From positions 1-64,000 of the forward strand of contig NZ_BQUN01000012.1 in the NCBI RefSeq assembly GCF_026008495.1: a DNA stretch of 64,000 bases, read 5' to 3'. Positions 42,957 to 52,406 of the stretch are shown here, piece by piece (within the stretch, counting starts at the first letter, position 1; every line of letters begins with the position of its first letter). The notes beneath the pieces were generated by a model. That model was not told the DNA's origin. It saw nothing but the letters and a program-made list of their open reading frames with translations, and made no database searches. This DNA comes from Streptomyces sp. A012304 (GTDB lineage Bacteria; Actinomycetota; Actinomycetes; Streptomycetales; Streptomycetaceae). The position numbers and the translations under genes were made by a program.

Positions 42957-45900
42957 ATGACGTACGACTCCCTGGTCAACCGAGGAGACTACTTCTCGGC
43001 GCACTACCTCGCCGAGGTGCTGCCCAAGGACCTCAAGTCGGGCCTGCTGGCCGCCTGGAAGCAGCGCGAGGACGAGGCGAGGGCAGAGGCCGAGCGGGCG
43101 GCCACGACGGGAACCGACGGAACGGCCGAAGCGGTCCCGGGAGAACCGGACGCCGACGCCCTGCCGGTCACCCCGCGCGCGGGCCTGCGTGAACTGCGCC
43201 GCCACTACTTCCGGGCCCGTTCCTCCTTCGCCCTCCCCGAGGACGACGAGGACGGCACGGCGGCCGCCCAGGACACCGAGGACGACTCGGCGACGTACGA
43301 CTCCCCCGCCTGGTGCGAGCGGGTCCGCGCCCTGAACGCGGAGGTCCTGCGGGCGCTCGGCTACGACGCCAAGCCGCGCACGATGACGGTCACGCGCGCC
43401 GACCAGCCGTACGAGGTCCCGGTCGCGCACGCCGAGAAGGGCCTGGTAGCGGTCGACTGCGGCTGGGCCGCCGAACCGGACGCCGCCCTCGACCCGGAGG
43501 GGCCCGGCCGCCTCCTGGAGCCGGTACCGCTGGACGGCCGCAACACCGTGCCGACGGGCTCGAAGCTCGCCTCGTTCCTCTTCGCCTGCGAGGACGCGCC
43601 CCGGTACGTGCTGCTGCTGGTCGGCGGGGTCGTCGTCCTCGCGGACCGGATGGTGTGGGGCGAGGGCCGCTACCTCGCGGTCTCGCTCGACGCGGCCCTC
43701 CAGCGCAACGACACCAAGGCGGGCGGCGAACTCGACACGATCGCCGCCCTGTTCGGCGCGGACTCGCTGCGCACGCCGGAAGAGGGCGGCGAGAACCCCC
43801 TCGCGGAACTCGTCGGCAAGTCCACCAAGCACGCGGTGGGTGTCTCCAGCGAGCTGCGCGACGGTCTGCGGCTGAGCGTGGAGCTGATCGCGGGCGAGGT
43901 CCTGGCCCGGCTGCGCGAGCAGGGCGTACGCCCCGAGGACATCGGCGAACTGTCCGACCTCGGCAAGCAGTTGACTCGCGAGTCGCTCCGCTACCTCTAC
44001 CGCGTCCTGTTCCTCCTCTACGCGGAGGCCCGCCCCGAGCTGGGCATCCTGCCCGCCGACTATCCCGAGTACCAGCAGGGCTACGGCCTCGGCCGCCTCG
44101 GCGAACTGATCGCCGAGCGTGACCTGGTCGACGAGAAGTCCCGGCAGGGCACGTATCTGTACGAGTCCCTGGACCTGCTCTTCCGCAAGGTGCAGGAGGG
44201 CTACCGCTCGCGGCGGACGCACGGCCCCGCAGGGGCGGAAGCGGCCGGTGTGGAGGCCGCCCCCAAGGCCAGCGAGGACGTGGGCCTGCGTTTCGAGCCG
44301 CTGCATTCCAAGCTGTTCGAACCGGAGTCGATCCGGCTGATCGGCCTCGGCACGATCCCGCACCCCCACGACGACACCGACGACGATGACGACGAGGCCG
44401 GCCTTGAGGGCTCGGGCGGCGTCCTGGACACCCGGCTGCGGAACGCCACCCTCTACAAGGTGCTGCGCCTGCTGATGATCACGCGCGGCAAGAAGGGCGA
44501 GCGCGGCGGCTTCATCTCGTACGCCCAGCTCGGCATCAACCAGCTCGGGGCCGTATACGAGGGCCTGATGTCGTACAGCGGGTTCATCGCGGGCGACGAG
44601 GAGCTGTACGAGGTCGCGAAGAACGGCGACCCAAAGGACGGTTCCTGGCTCATCCCGAAGTCGAAGGTCGACGACTATCCGGGGAACGTGTTCGTACACC
44701 GCCGCGACGAGGAGACCGGCGAGGACGTCCGCGTCAGGTACGCCCCCGGCTCGTTCGTCTACCGCCTGTCCGGCCGCGACCGCCAGACGTCAGCCTCGTA
44801 CTACACCCCCGAGTCCCTCACCAAGGTCACGGTCCAACTGGCCCTCCAGCACCGCCTGGACCAGGACGGTACGACGACCGAGGCGCGCGAGCTGCTCGAC
44901 TGGAAGATCTGCGAGCCGGCGCTCGGGTCCGGGGCCTTCCTCAACGAGGCCATCAACCAGGTCGCGGCGGAGTACCTGCGTCGCCGCCAGGAGGAGCTGG
45001 GCACGCCGATCGACACGGAGAAGTACGCCGTCGAGTTCCAGAAGGCGAAGGCGTACGTCGCCCTGCACAACTCCTACGGCGTCGACCTCAACGAGACGGC
45101 CGTGGAGCTGGCGGAGGTGTCGCTGTGGCTCAACACCATGCACCCCGGCATGGAGGCCCCGTGGTTCGGCCTGCACCTGCGGCGCGGCAACTCGCTGATC
45201 GGCGGCCGACGTGAGGTCTACCCGCCGGAGAAGCTGAAGAAGGCCGCCTGGCTGGGAACGACGCCGGAACGCTTCCCGCTGACGGAGGCGGCGAACGGCC
45301 TCCCGGTGACGGTGACCGAGCGCACCACCCGAAGCGGCTCGGTGCAGCGGGTCACGGAAAACGCCGTCCACCACTTCCTCCTCCCCGCGAAGGAGTGGGG
45401 CGCGGTCGCCGCCGAGAAGGAGGCGAAGGCACTGGCCCCGGAGGCGGCGCGGGCGCTGGGCAACTGGCGCAAGATGATCACACGGACGCCAACTGCCAAG
45501 CAGGCGGAACGTCTTCAGGCGGCAGCCCGGCGCGTGGAGTTCCTGTGGGGGCTGGTTGTACGGCGCCTGGAGATCTCAGAGCGGGACATCTCGCGGCGGA
45601 TCGACGTGTGGGGCGCGGAGGACGGGTGGCTGCGGTCGCCTGAGGTCGCGGTGCAGCGGGACAAGGTCGTCGCTGATTTGACGGCTCCGGACACTCCCTA
45701 CTGGCGCCTGAAGACGCTGATGGACGCGTGGTGCGCGCTGTGGTTCTGGCCGGTGCAGGAGGCTGCGCTGCTGGACGGTACGGCGGCGGTGTACGAGCGG
45801 GGGGCTGAGGAACTTCCCTCGGGTGCTGTGGCGGAGGGGCTGCGGGCTGCGGACGAGTCCGGGGTGCTGATGTCCTGGGAGACGGAGGATCTGTTCGGCG

Positions 45901-48185
45901 AGATCACGGGGGGCGGCGAGCTGACGGCGGCCTCGGTGGAGCGCCGGCGCGCGGGGCGGCGTAAGGAGGCCATCGGGGGTACGCGCAAGCGGGCGGTGGT
46001 TCCGCTGGCGGGGCTGGACGACTGGCTGGAGTTCGCGGAGGCGTTGGTTGGCACGGAGGATGTGCCAGCGGACTCGCTGGTGGCGGAGTTCGGGTCGCTG
46101 GCTGAGCTGGAGCCTTATGAGGATGCGCTGCCGGATTTGATGGGCATGGAGCATTTTCAGCAGCTGGAGCTGCGGTTCCCTTGGGCGGGGGTTGCGGGGG
46201 ATGTGGCGCGGGCGCAGGGGTTCTTCCATTGGGAGTTGGACTTTGCGCAGGTGTTTGCCAATGGTGGATATGACCTGCAGGTGGGGAATCCTCCTTGGGT
46301 CCAACCCAAGTGGCACGAGGACTTGGTACTGGCTGAAGTTGACCCATGGTTTGCACTCGCAGATAAGCCCAGCACCGCAGAGTGGCGCACCCGAAAAGAG
46401 AAAACCCTATCAAGCAGGCATCAGAAATATTTCCTGAGGGAATTTTCCTCTACCACAGGCACCGGGAGATTCTTGGGATCTACCGAACATTACCCACTCC
46501 TAGAAGGTACGCAGCCCGATCTGTACCGCTGCTTCATGAGCAGAGTATGGGTAAACAGCACCCGTAATGGATCCTCAGGACTAATCCACCCGGATACTCA
46601 CTTCAATGGAAATCTAGCCACAGCGCTACGCTCCTCGGCCTACCGACGCCTACGCATTCACGCACACTTCTCAAACCTGCGGGCCATTTTTACCGAAATC
46701 CGCGTCACCCGGCAATTTAGCGTCAACATTTACGGCCGAGAGCAGGAAATTTCTTTCGTTCATGCAAGTTGGATTTTTGAGCCATCCACACTGATGCAGT
46801 CGTTCGAGCATGACGGAAGCGGAGACGCCCCAGGGATGCGCTACGCTGGAACCTGGGATACGCGACCACATCGCTCAAGACTGATTCTGGTAAACCAGCA
46901 AACACTTGACAGTTGGCACAGCCTGACAAGCAGTGAAGTTACCAGAAAGGACGCGACGCCTCTCATCTACCCAATCTCGAGCAGCGAACAAGGTGCCATT
47001 CAAAGCCTCGCGAGCTCCTTTCACCTTAGTTCCCACTCACCCAAGATCAGCTCTGGGTATAACGAGAAATCAGCAAAAGATGAGGGAATCATCAGGCGTG
47101 GCCACAGTAGCCACGACACCTGGAGAGAGGCTATCCTTCGGGGCCCCCACTTCATGGTAAGCGGCCTCTTCTCCAAAGAATCACCGGACATGGGGAGGGC
47201 TGGTAAATTCATCGACCTAACCTCTCTGCCTGCGGATTATATTCCAGCAACCGACTATCTTCGCGCTGCCAGCGTGGAGCGCTTCATTCAGAAGCAAGAT
47301 CTATGGGATGGCCGCCCGTACACGGAGTATTATCGAGCAGCCTGGAGGAAGATGATCCCATTCGACACTGAACGGAGTCTTTTTCCTGCCATAATTCCGC
47401 CAGGCCCATCCCACATTGATGCAGTTATTAGTATGGCACTCGAAACCCGCGAGCTGACTGCCCTTACTGTAGGTTTTTGGTCATCCCTACCCCTGGATTA
47501 CATGCTTCGGATTTCAGGAAAAGGGAACTTGCATCCGGCTGACGCAATTGACATGCCAGCCCCAACTCTTCCGCATCCATTGGCACCCCCAGCCCTACTG
47601 CGCACCCTTCGCCTTAATTGCCTGACGAACGCATACAGTCCCATTTGGAAAGAGCTCTTCAGTCGCACCCGGCCCAGCGGTGAGGATTGGGCCTACGACG
47701 CCTGGCCAAACCTCAAGCCGCTCACCGGGCACCTCAAACCGACCTGGGAATATGGCACTCCGCTCCGGACCGATTGCGAGCGTCGTGCTGCATTGGTCGA
47801 GTTGGATGCCCTCGTCTCCGTATGGCTTGGCATCACTGCCGATCAACTCGTCGCGATTTATAAGTCACGCTACCCTGTATTGTCCGACTATGAGGCCGAG
47901 ATGTATTTCGACGCCAACGGTCGGAAGATTGCGCGCAATCACAACACCCACGGCTACGGGCAGGCCAAGGACGCCTACCCCGCCCTTCTAGCTCACCTCG
48001 AATCCCCTGGCACCACTCCACCCCCCGAGGGATACGAACCTCCCTTCTACAAAGCAGACCGCGAAGCGGAGATGCGAGGCGCTCACGCGTACTTCCAAGC
48101 ACGGCTAGATGCCGAGATTGCCGCAGGGCGGTGGACTCCGCCCGAGCCAGCGGACGGCGGGCGTGAGGTGTCGGTGGATGTCTGA
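42957..48185 (+). CDS. large N6-adenine DNA methyltransferase, Eco57I / DrmMI type
   Basis: A 1742-residue methyltransferase (COG1002-like). The SAM motif I EPALGSGAF is at 653-661 and the catalytic NPPW at 1111-1114, a gamma-type amino-methyltransferase order with an unusually long insertion between. The N-terminal 600 residues (RGDYFSAHYLAEVLP onward) resemble PglX/DrmMI-type proteins and lack an obvious nuclease motif. The part after NPPW (about 46300-47990) has about 50-55 percent GC in the stretches I counted, against about 70 percent before, with rare codons; it is where the target-recognition domain should be. It probably marks self DNA while the helicase and partners act on unmodified DNA; that role is inferred from DISARM and BREX. 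Confidence 0.9.
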   Translation: MTYDSLVNRGDYFSAHYLAEVLPKDLKSGLLAAWKQREDEARAEAERAATTGTDGTAEAVPGEPDADALPVTPRAGLRELRRHYFRARSSFALPEDDEDGTAAAQDTEDDSATYDSPAWCERVRALNAEVLRALGYDAKPRTMTVTRADQPYEVPVAHAEKGLVAVDCGWAAEPDAALDPEGPGRLLEPVPLDGRNTVPTGSKLASFLFACEDAPRYVLLLVGGVVVLADRMVWGEGRYLAVSLDAALQRNDTKAGGELDTIAALFGADSLRTPEEGGENPLAELVGKSTKHAVGVSSELRDGLRLSVELIAGEVLARLREQGVRPEDIGELSDLGKQLTRESLRYLYRVLFLLYAEARPELGILPADYPEYQQGYGLGRLGELIAERDLVDEKSRQGTYLYESLDLLFRKVQEGYRSRRTHGPAGAEAAGVEAAPKASEDVGLRFEPLHSKLFEPESIRLIGLGTIPHPHDDTDDDDDEAGLEGSGGVLDTRLRNATLYKVLRLLMITRGKKGERGGFISYAQLGINQLGAVYEGLMSYSGFIAGDEELYEVAKNGDPKDGSWLIPKSKVDDYPGNVFVHRRDEETGEDVRVRYAPGSFVYRLSGRDRQTSASYYTPESLTKVTVQLALQHRLDQDGTTTEARELLDWKICEPALGSGAFLNEAINQVAAEYLRRRQEELGTPIDTEKYAVEFQKAKAYVALHNSYGVDLNETAVELAEVSLWLNTMHPGMEAPWFGLHLRRGNSLIGGRREVYPPEKLKKAAWLGTTPERFPLTEAANGLPVTVTERTTRSGSVQRVTENAVHHFLLPAKEWGAVAAEKEAKALAPEAARALGNWRKMITRTPTAKQAERLQAAARRVEFLWGLVVRRLEISERDISRRIDVWGAEDGWLRSPEVAVQRDKVVADLTAPDTPYWRLKTLMDAWCALWFWPVQEAALLDGTAAVYERGAEELPSGAVAEGLRAADESGVLMSWETEDLFGEITGGGELTAASVERRRAGRRKEAIGGTRKRAVVPLAGLDDWLEFAEALVGTEDVPADSLVAEFGSLAELEPYEDALPDLMGMEHFQQLELRFPWAGVAGDVARAQGFFHWELDFAQVFANGGYDLQVGNPPWVQPKWHEDLVLAEVDPWFALADKPSTAEWRTRKEKTLSSRHQKYFLREFSSTTGTGRFLGSTEHYPLLEGTQPDLYRCFMSRVWVNSTRNGSSGLIHPDTHFNGNLATALRSSAYRRLRIHAHFSNLRAIFTEIRVTRQFSVNIYGREQEISFVHASWIFEPSTLMQSFEHDGSGDAPGMRYAGTWDTRPHRSRLILVNQQTLDSWHSLTSSEVTRKDATPLIYPISSSEQGAIQSLASSFHLSSHSPKISSGYNEKSAKDEGIIRRGHSSHDTWREAILRGPHFMVSGLFSKESPDMGRAGKFIDLTSLPADYIPATDYLRAASVERFIQKQDLWDGRPYTEYYRAAWRKMIPFDTERSLFPAIIPPGPSHIDAVISMALETRELTALTVGFWSSLPLDYMLRISGKGNLHPADAIDMPAPTLPHPLAPPALLRTLRLNCLTNAYSPIWKELFSRTRPSGEDWAYDAWPNLKPLTGHLKPTWEYGTPLRTDCERRAALVELDALVSVWLGITADQLVAIYKSRYPVLSDYEAEMYFDANGRKIARNHNTHGYGQAKDAYPALLAHLESPGTTPPPEGYEPPFYKADREAEMRGAHAYFQARLDAEIAAGRWTPPEPADGGREVSVDV

Positions 48186-48258
48186 CCGTCAGTGGTGTAT
48201 GCCGACGCCACACCCGCCGTACCTCACCCCGCCCCACGCCTCCCGATAGGTTCCGTCC

Positions 48259-49485
48259 ATGCCTGGACAGTTGCTCGAACTGCACGTGGAGAACTTCCGC
48301 AGCCTGCGGGACGTGACGATCCCGTTAGGTCCGCTGACGGTCCTCGTCGGTGCGAACGGTGTCGGCAAGTCGAACGTCCTCAAGGTTTTCGACCTGCTCG
48401 CCGACATCATCCGTACCGACCTCGAACCCGCCCTCGAATCCCGGGGTGGGTTCGACCAGGTCGCGTTCTGGGGCGGGCCCAAACCGCCGACCACCCTCCG
48501 CATCCGGCTCAAGGCCACCTGGACCACCCACTCCAGCCCCAACGCCCCCGACGAATACGACCTCAAGGTCCGACGCTACTCGGCGCCCGGCAACAAAGAC
48601 AGCGGCCGTTACCGCCTCACCCGCAGCGAGAGCTTCCAGTTCAAGCGAACGCGGGGGCGAGGCCGCCGCATCACCGTGTCGGGCGAGCGCGCCACAGTGG
48701 TCGATACTCGGCCGAGCAGCGGTCTTGAGGACAGCAGCGAGTTCGGTATCCAGCGACTCAGCAGCGGTCTGTCCACCCTCCCCCGCTTGACCAGTACCGA
48801 GGGTGGAACCGAGGTGGCCCTAGTGGCGCATCAACTCTCCTCGTTCCGCGTGTTCGACGTGAACGTCGACGCGGCTCGCCGTCCTTCCCGCGTCGACCAC
48901 GGCGACCTGTCATCCGACGCGGACAACTTGGCCGCCTTCTTGTACACGCTCCACACGGGAGACGACGACCTCTGGAACCGGCTGGTCGACGACGCCCGTT
49001 CCGTCCTTCCGCAACTGCTGGACATCGAATTCGTCCACGTCGGAGGCCGAGCAGATCAGGTCACTGTCATCCTTCGTGAGCGCGGGCTGCGGCAGCCCAC
49101 CCCCCTCGCCGACGCCTCTTACGGGACCGTCCGCCTCCTCGGACTCCTGGCCCTGCTCCACGACCCCACGCCTCCCGCACTCACGTGTGTCGAGGAGATC
49201 GATCACGGTCTTCACCCCCAGGCGCTGAGGTTGATCGTCGAGCGCTTGAGGGAAGCCAGCGAACGGACCCAGTTCATCGTCGCCACGCACTCCCCCGCCC
49301 TGACCGACCGACTTCTGCCCGGAGAGATTGTGATCTGCGAGCGGGACGACGAGGGAGCCTCGCTCATCCCCGCGATCAGCACGGCCGACGTGAGTGCGAT
49401 CGTCGAGGAGAGCGGAGACCTGCCGCTCGGTGAGCTGTGGTTCTCAGGTGTTCTCGGAGGCGACCTGACGGGAGACGAACTGTAG
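48259..49485 (+). CDS. AAA family ATPase (AAA_21 / OLD-like, no TOPRIM)
   Basis: A 408-residue SMC/ABC-like ATPase. It begins LELHVENFRSLRDVTIPLGP, with Walker A GANGVGKS at 31-38. The ABC signature region is ADASYGTVRLLGLLALL, Walker B CVEEIDHGLHPQAL and the switch His ATHSPALTDRLL. Such ATPases are sensors in OLD, Gabija and PARIS systems. This chain ends soon after the ATPase with no TOPRIM. Its stop shares one base with the GTG of the next gene, so the two are translationally coupled. It follows the methyltransferase by 73 bases on the same strand. Confidence 0.9.
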   Translation: MPGQLLELHVENFRSLRDVTIPLGPLTVLVGANGVGKSNVLKVFDLLADIIRTDLEPALESRGGFDQVAFWGGPKPPTTLRIRLKATWTTHSSPNAPDEYDLKVRRYSAPGNKDSGRYRLTRSESFQFKRTRGRGRRITVSGERATVVDTRPSSGLEDSSEFGIQRLSSGLSTLPRLTSTEGGTEVALVAHQLSSFRVFDVNVDAARRPSRVDHGDLSSDADNLAAFLYTLHTGDDDLWNRLVDDARSVLPQLLDIEFVHVGGRADQVTVILRERGLRQPTPLADASYGTVRLLGLLALLHDPTPPALTCVEEIDHGLHPQALRLIVERLREASERTQFIVATHSPALTDRLLPGEIVICERDDEGASLIPAISTADVSAIVEESGDLPLGELWFSGVLGGDLTGDEL

Positions 49486-50159
49486 TGGCCAGGAGCAGAG
49501 GCCCCCAGGGGCGTGGCGTCATCGTGCTGGCCGGCGAGGACTCCAACGACTGCCGGATCGTCGCCGAGATCATCAAGCAGCACCATCCGGACCTGGGCAG
49601 CGCCCGCCTGGTCGAGATCAGCGACAAGACCCGCCTCAAGACGGCCTCCGGGCCCGACCTCGCGGCCCGCGTCCGCACGATCATCGGCAAAGCGAAGGGC
49701 CGCGCGCTCCGAGCGAAGGGTCCGCTCGTCGGCCTGGTGATCCACGAGGACCTGGACGGCTACACGGACGCCGAGTACGCCCGTGTCCGTGCGAACGTCG
49801 CCGGGGCACTCTCCCGCGAGAGCCCCTGCAACTCGGCGTTGGCGCTTGCCGCTTGGGAGTCGGAGGCCTGGCTCTTACTCTTCCCGGACGCCTTCCCGGC
49901 CGTCCGGCCCAACTGGAAGGTTCCCGCGCAGCTCCAAGGCCGCGACACCGGAACCATCAAGAGCCCCAAGGAAGACCTGAAGCGCAAGCTCGGTTCCCCG
50001 GCGTTCCGGGAGTGCGACGGGCCCAAGGTCGCCGAGCAGGCCCGATCGCTTGGCCTACTAGCCTCGGGCCCGACCGGCACCAACCGCTCCTACAAGGACT
50101 TCGTCCAAGAACTCGGCCGGTGGTCCGCAGCTTCCGTCCCAAGTCCGCGCCGCAGGTGA
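49485..50159 (+). CDS. TOPRIM-like partner protein (DUF4276-like)
   Basis: A 224-residue protein. The early strand GVIVLAGEDSNDCRI contains Glu18 and the later strand LVGLVIHEDLDGY contains Asp89 and Asp91. The Glu...Asp-x-Asp pattern and small size fit a TOPRIM-fold nuclease of the DUF4276 kind. A conserved-looking WESEAWLLLFPDA follows. The GTG start overlaps the ATPase stop. ATPase plus separate TOPRIM is the layout of PARIS (AriA/AriB) and of split OLD-like pairs, so this is a likely effector nuclease. The assignment rests on motif reading only. Confidence 0.7.
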   Translation: MARSRGPQGRGVIVLAGEDSNDCRIVAEIIKQHHPDLGSARLVEISDKTRLKTASGPDLAARVRTIIGKAKGRALRAKGPLVGLVIHEDLDGYTDAEYARVRANVAGALSRESPCNSALALAAWESEAWLLLFPDAFPAVRPNWKVPAQLQGRDTGTIKSPKEDLKRKLGSPAFRECDGPKVAEQARSLGLLASGPTGTNRSYKDFVQELGRWSAASVPSPRRR

Positions 50160-50184
50160 GCCGTTCACAACTCGGCCCCACGAC

Positions 50185-50397
50185 TCAGTTCATCTGGTCT
50201 ACGGCGTACCCAACAAACATTGCCCAGGCATCCGGGCCAACAGCCAGTCCGGGATGGTCCCTGTCCTTGGAGTCCCGCACATGGATCGTCCGCGTCGAGG
50301 TGGCCACCTCGACGCAATCGCCGCCCTCAGCCCCGCTGTAACTGCTCTTGAACCAGGTCAGAGACGAGTCCGCCTTGCTCTTGGGTCGGGGCGTCAT
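50185..50397 (-). CDS. DUF397 domain protein
   Basis: A 70-residue DUF397 protein with the signature WFKSSYSGAEGGDCVEVA and HVRDSKD. These small proteins are encoded next to XRE-DUF5753 regulators in streptomycetes and behave as their partners in an antitoxin/toxin-like relation. The start overlaps the stop of the regulator gene by four bases, confirming the pair. Confidence 0.93.
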   Translation of the reverse strand: MTPRPKSKADSSLTWFKSSYSGAEGGDCVEVATSTRTIHVRDSKDRDHPGLAVGPDAWAMFVGYAVDQMN

Positions 50398-51296
50398 GGT
50401 TCTCCCAACAACTTCTCGATGTAGGACAACGACTCGCGGGGAGCGAGTGCTTGCGCTCGGATAATCCCATAGCGCGCGGCCAGCACGCGCACCTCTTCTC
50501 GGTCGGTGACCAGCGTGCTTCGCCCCTGCGTCTCCAAGTAGCCAACCTGCTCCCCGCCCTTGCGCATGTAGAGCGTGAAGCCACCGTCCACGCCTGCATT
50601 GTCTTCTCGGTCCAACGGCATGATCTGGACTTCGACGTTGCGCTGTTGACCGATGAGAAGGATCTGCTCCAACTGCCCCCGCACGACATCCGGACCGCCG
50701 AGTCGGCGAAGCAACACTGCCTCCTCCATCACGAAGCTGAATAGTGGTCTGTCGACTCTGGCGAAGACCTCTTGTCGTGCCAGCCGAGCTGCCACTCGCT
50801 GCTCGATTACCTCTTCAGTCAGAAGCGGCCTCCGCATCCGCAGGAGGGCTCGCATGTATTCCTCGGTCTGCAAGAGCCCTTTGACCACGTGGGTGTCGTA
50901 TGCGTGCAGCTCAACCGCCTCCGCCTCCAACCGAGCCGCATCCCGAAAGAACGCGGGATACTGCGCTCGCGCCACCTCCTCCTTCATCTCCTGGAGAACC
51001 CCGCCCGCGTCCAGCAGGCCGTCCGCCACATCGATGAACCGAGGCGGCGGTACCCGCCTCCCCTGTTCGAACGCCGCGATGGTGGACGCCGAGTAGCCGG
51101 TCCGCGAACCGAACTCGGCCCGCTCCAGCCCCGCCCGCAGCCGGAAGCGTTTCAACTGCCGTCCGAACACCCGGAGGATGCCCGAGTCCGGCTCGGGCGG
51201 CCCCGGTGACTCCGTCCCGACGTCCGAGCCCACGCCCGCAGCCGCGGTTCCGTCCGGCTCCCCTGCCAGTTCGCTCACCCGCCCGCTCACCTCCAC
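50394..51296 (-). CDS. XRE-family regulator with DUF5753 (Scr1-type)
   Basis: A 300-residue regulator. A roughly 40-residue leader is followed by the XRE HTH (FGRQLKRFRLRAGLERAEFG, then YSASTIAAFEQGRR) and the DUF5753 domain (LHAYDTHVVKGLLQTEEYMR; QVGYLETQGRSTLV). It pairs with the DUF397 gene. The unit is transcribed against the defence genes on either side. Confidence 0.93.
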   Translation of the reverse strand: MEVSGRVSELAGEPDGTAAAGVGSDVGTESPGPPEPDSGILRVFGRQLKRFRLRAGLERAEFGSRTGYSASTIAAFEQGRRVPPPRFIDVADGLLDAGGVLQEMKEEVARAQYPAFFRDAARLEAEAVELHAYDTHVVKGLLQTEEYMRALLRMRRPLLTEEVIEQRVAARLARQEVFARVDRPLFSFVMEEAVLLRRLGGPDVVRGQLEQILLIGQQRNVEVQIMPLDREDNAGVDGGFTLYMRKGGEQVGYLETQGRSTLVTDREEVRVLAARYGIIRAQALAPRESLSYIEKLLGEP

Positions 51297-51377
51297 CGCC
51301 CGTACCGATCAACCAACACCGTAGAAATCACACGCTGACCACGCCGCCGAACCTCGAAAGTCCACCCGCACAAGTGC

Positions 51378-52406
51378 TCAGGCGGCCGAATGTCCCGCTT
51401 TGGCCTTGCGGCGGTCATGGCGTTCCCTGCACTCTCGGCACAACGCGCGCGGATCATGCGTACGGATCGCGCGTTCGCAGCCGTCGCAGGTGACTAGCGG
51501 CGCCCTCTGTGCTGCGGGCGCCGTCGCCGTCGCCGTACGGAGAGGCGCCGTCGGCAATGGCGGCGGGAGCAGGGTCGTCAGGCGGTATTCGACGAAGCTC
51601 GCCGGGTGGCGGATGGGAACAGCCTCGGAGGGCAGGCCCGCGGTCAGCGTTCGGGTGATCTGATCCGGCGTCGCGCCACGGGCGAGCCACGTCTCGACGG
51701 CGGGCAAGAGCCGCTGGACTTCCCGTTCGGAGAGCAACAGCCGGGTGTCGGCGAGCCGTAGACGCGCGAGGAGGTCAACCGCCGGGGCGGTGGGCGCCGT
51801 TACGGGCTTGGGGGCGGCACTCCTCGTACGTACGAGAGTCGGCGCAGAGACCCCCACCGTCTCCTCCACCGCCTCCTCCACCGCCGCCGCCGGAGCAGCC
51901 ACCGGCCCCGGCGCGGGCGGAAGTTCGCGTTCAGGCCCGGCCATCGCGACCGCCATCGCGGGGACAGCCGCCCGCGAGCCACCGCCCCGCACCGAGGCGC
52001 GTACAACAGCCCCCGGATGATCGAGAAAGAACGTGCGCGTGGCGATCCGGCCACCCCCGAGCGGCACCCGGCGACGCACGAGGTAACCGGCCTCCTCCAG
52101 CTCCCTCAACGCCCTGCCGATCGTCACCTCGCCCTCGGGGAAGCGCAGGGTAAGCGCCTTGATGGTGACCGAGGCGCCATCGGGCAAGGACTGGATGTAG
52201 ACGCCGATACCGATCGCTGTGGCGGAGAGACGGGGGTGCTGGGCGAGGTGGTTGCCAACGACGGTGTAGCGCTCGGTGTGGCGGTGCCGTACGTGGAGGA
52301 CTCCGGCGCGGGGCGCGTCCGGCGGGAGTTCCGGAGTCGGGGGCGGCGATTGCCGCTCGGGCGACGGGTGCGCGGGCAGGGCCGCGTTAGACTGCGGGTC
52401 AGCCAT
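51378..52406 (-). CDS. helix-turn-helix protein with C-terminal zinc-ribbon-like tail
   Basis: About 342 residues. An N-terminal winged-helix-like region (HPRLSATAIGIGVYIQSLPD, LRFPEGEVTIGRALRELEEA, GYLVRRRV) resembles replication-initiator/MarR-type HTHs common in Streptomyces plasmids and islands. An Ala/Pro-rich linker, a helical block and a tail with Cys pairs (CDGC ... CREC) follow. It is likely a DNA-binding regulator; the target is unknown. ATG 52406 gives MADPQSNAALP; the frame is open upstream to 52514. Confidence 0.75.
   Translation of the reverse strand: MADPQSNAALPAHPSPERQSPPPTPELPPDAPRAGVLHVRHRHTERYTVVGNHLAQHPRLSATAIGIGVYIQSLPDGASVTIKALTLRFPEGEVTIGRALRELEEAGYLVRRRVPLGGGRIATRTFFLDHPGAVVRASVRGGGSRAAVPAMAVAMAGPERELPPAPGPVAAPAAAVEEAVEETVGVSAPTLVRTRSAAPKPVTAPTAPAVDLLARLRLADTRLLLSEREVQRLLPAVETWLARGATPDQITRTLTAGLPSEAVPIRHPASFVEYRLTTLLPPPLPTAPLRTATATAPAAQRAPLVTCDGCERAIRTHDPRALCRECRERHDRRKAKAGHSAA

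Noticed and set aside
42699-44699. A 666-codon minus-strand open frame opposite the methyltransferase N-terminus
   Set aside because: Shadow of GC-rich coding DNA with no recognisable motif.
38484-50159. BREX or phage growth limitation (Pgl) system
   Set aside because: A kinase and a large methyltransferase are present, but no PglZ-type phosphatase, no PglY/BrxC ATPase and no large PglW-type kinase were found.
48259-50159. Gabija (GajA/GajB)
   Set aside because: The ATPase has no fused TOPRIM and the partner is not a UvrD-like helicase.
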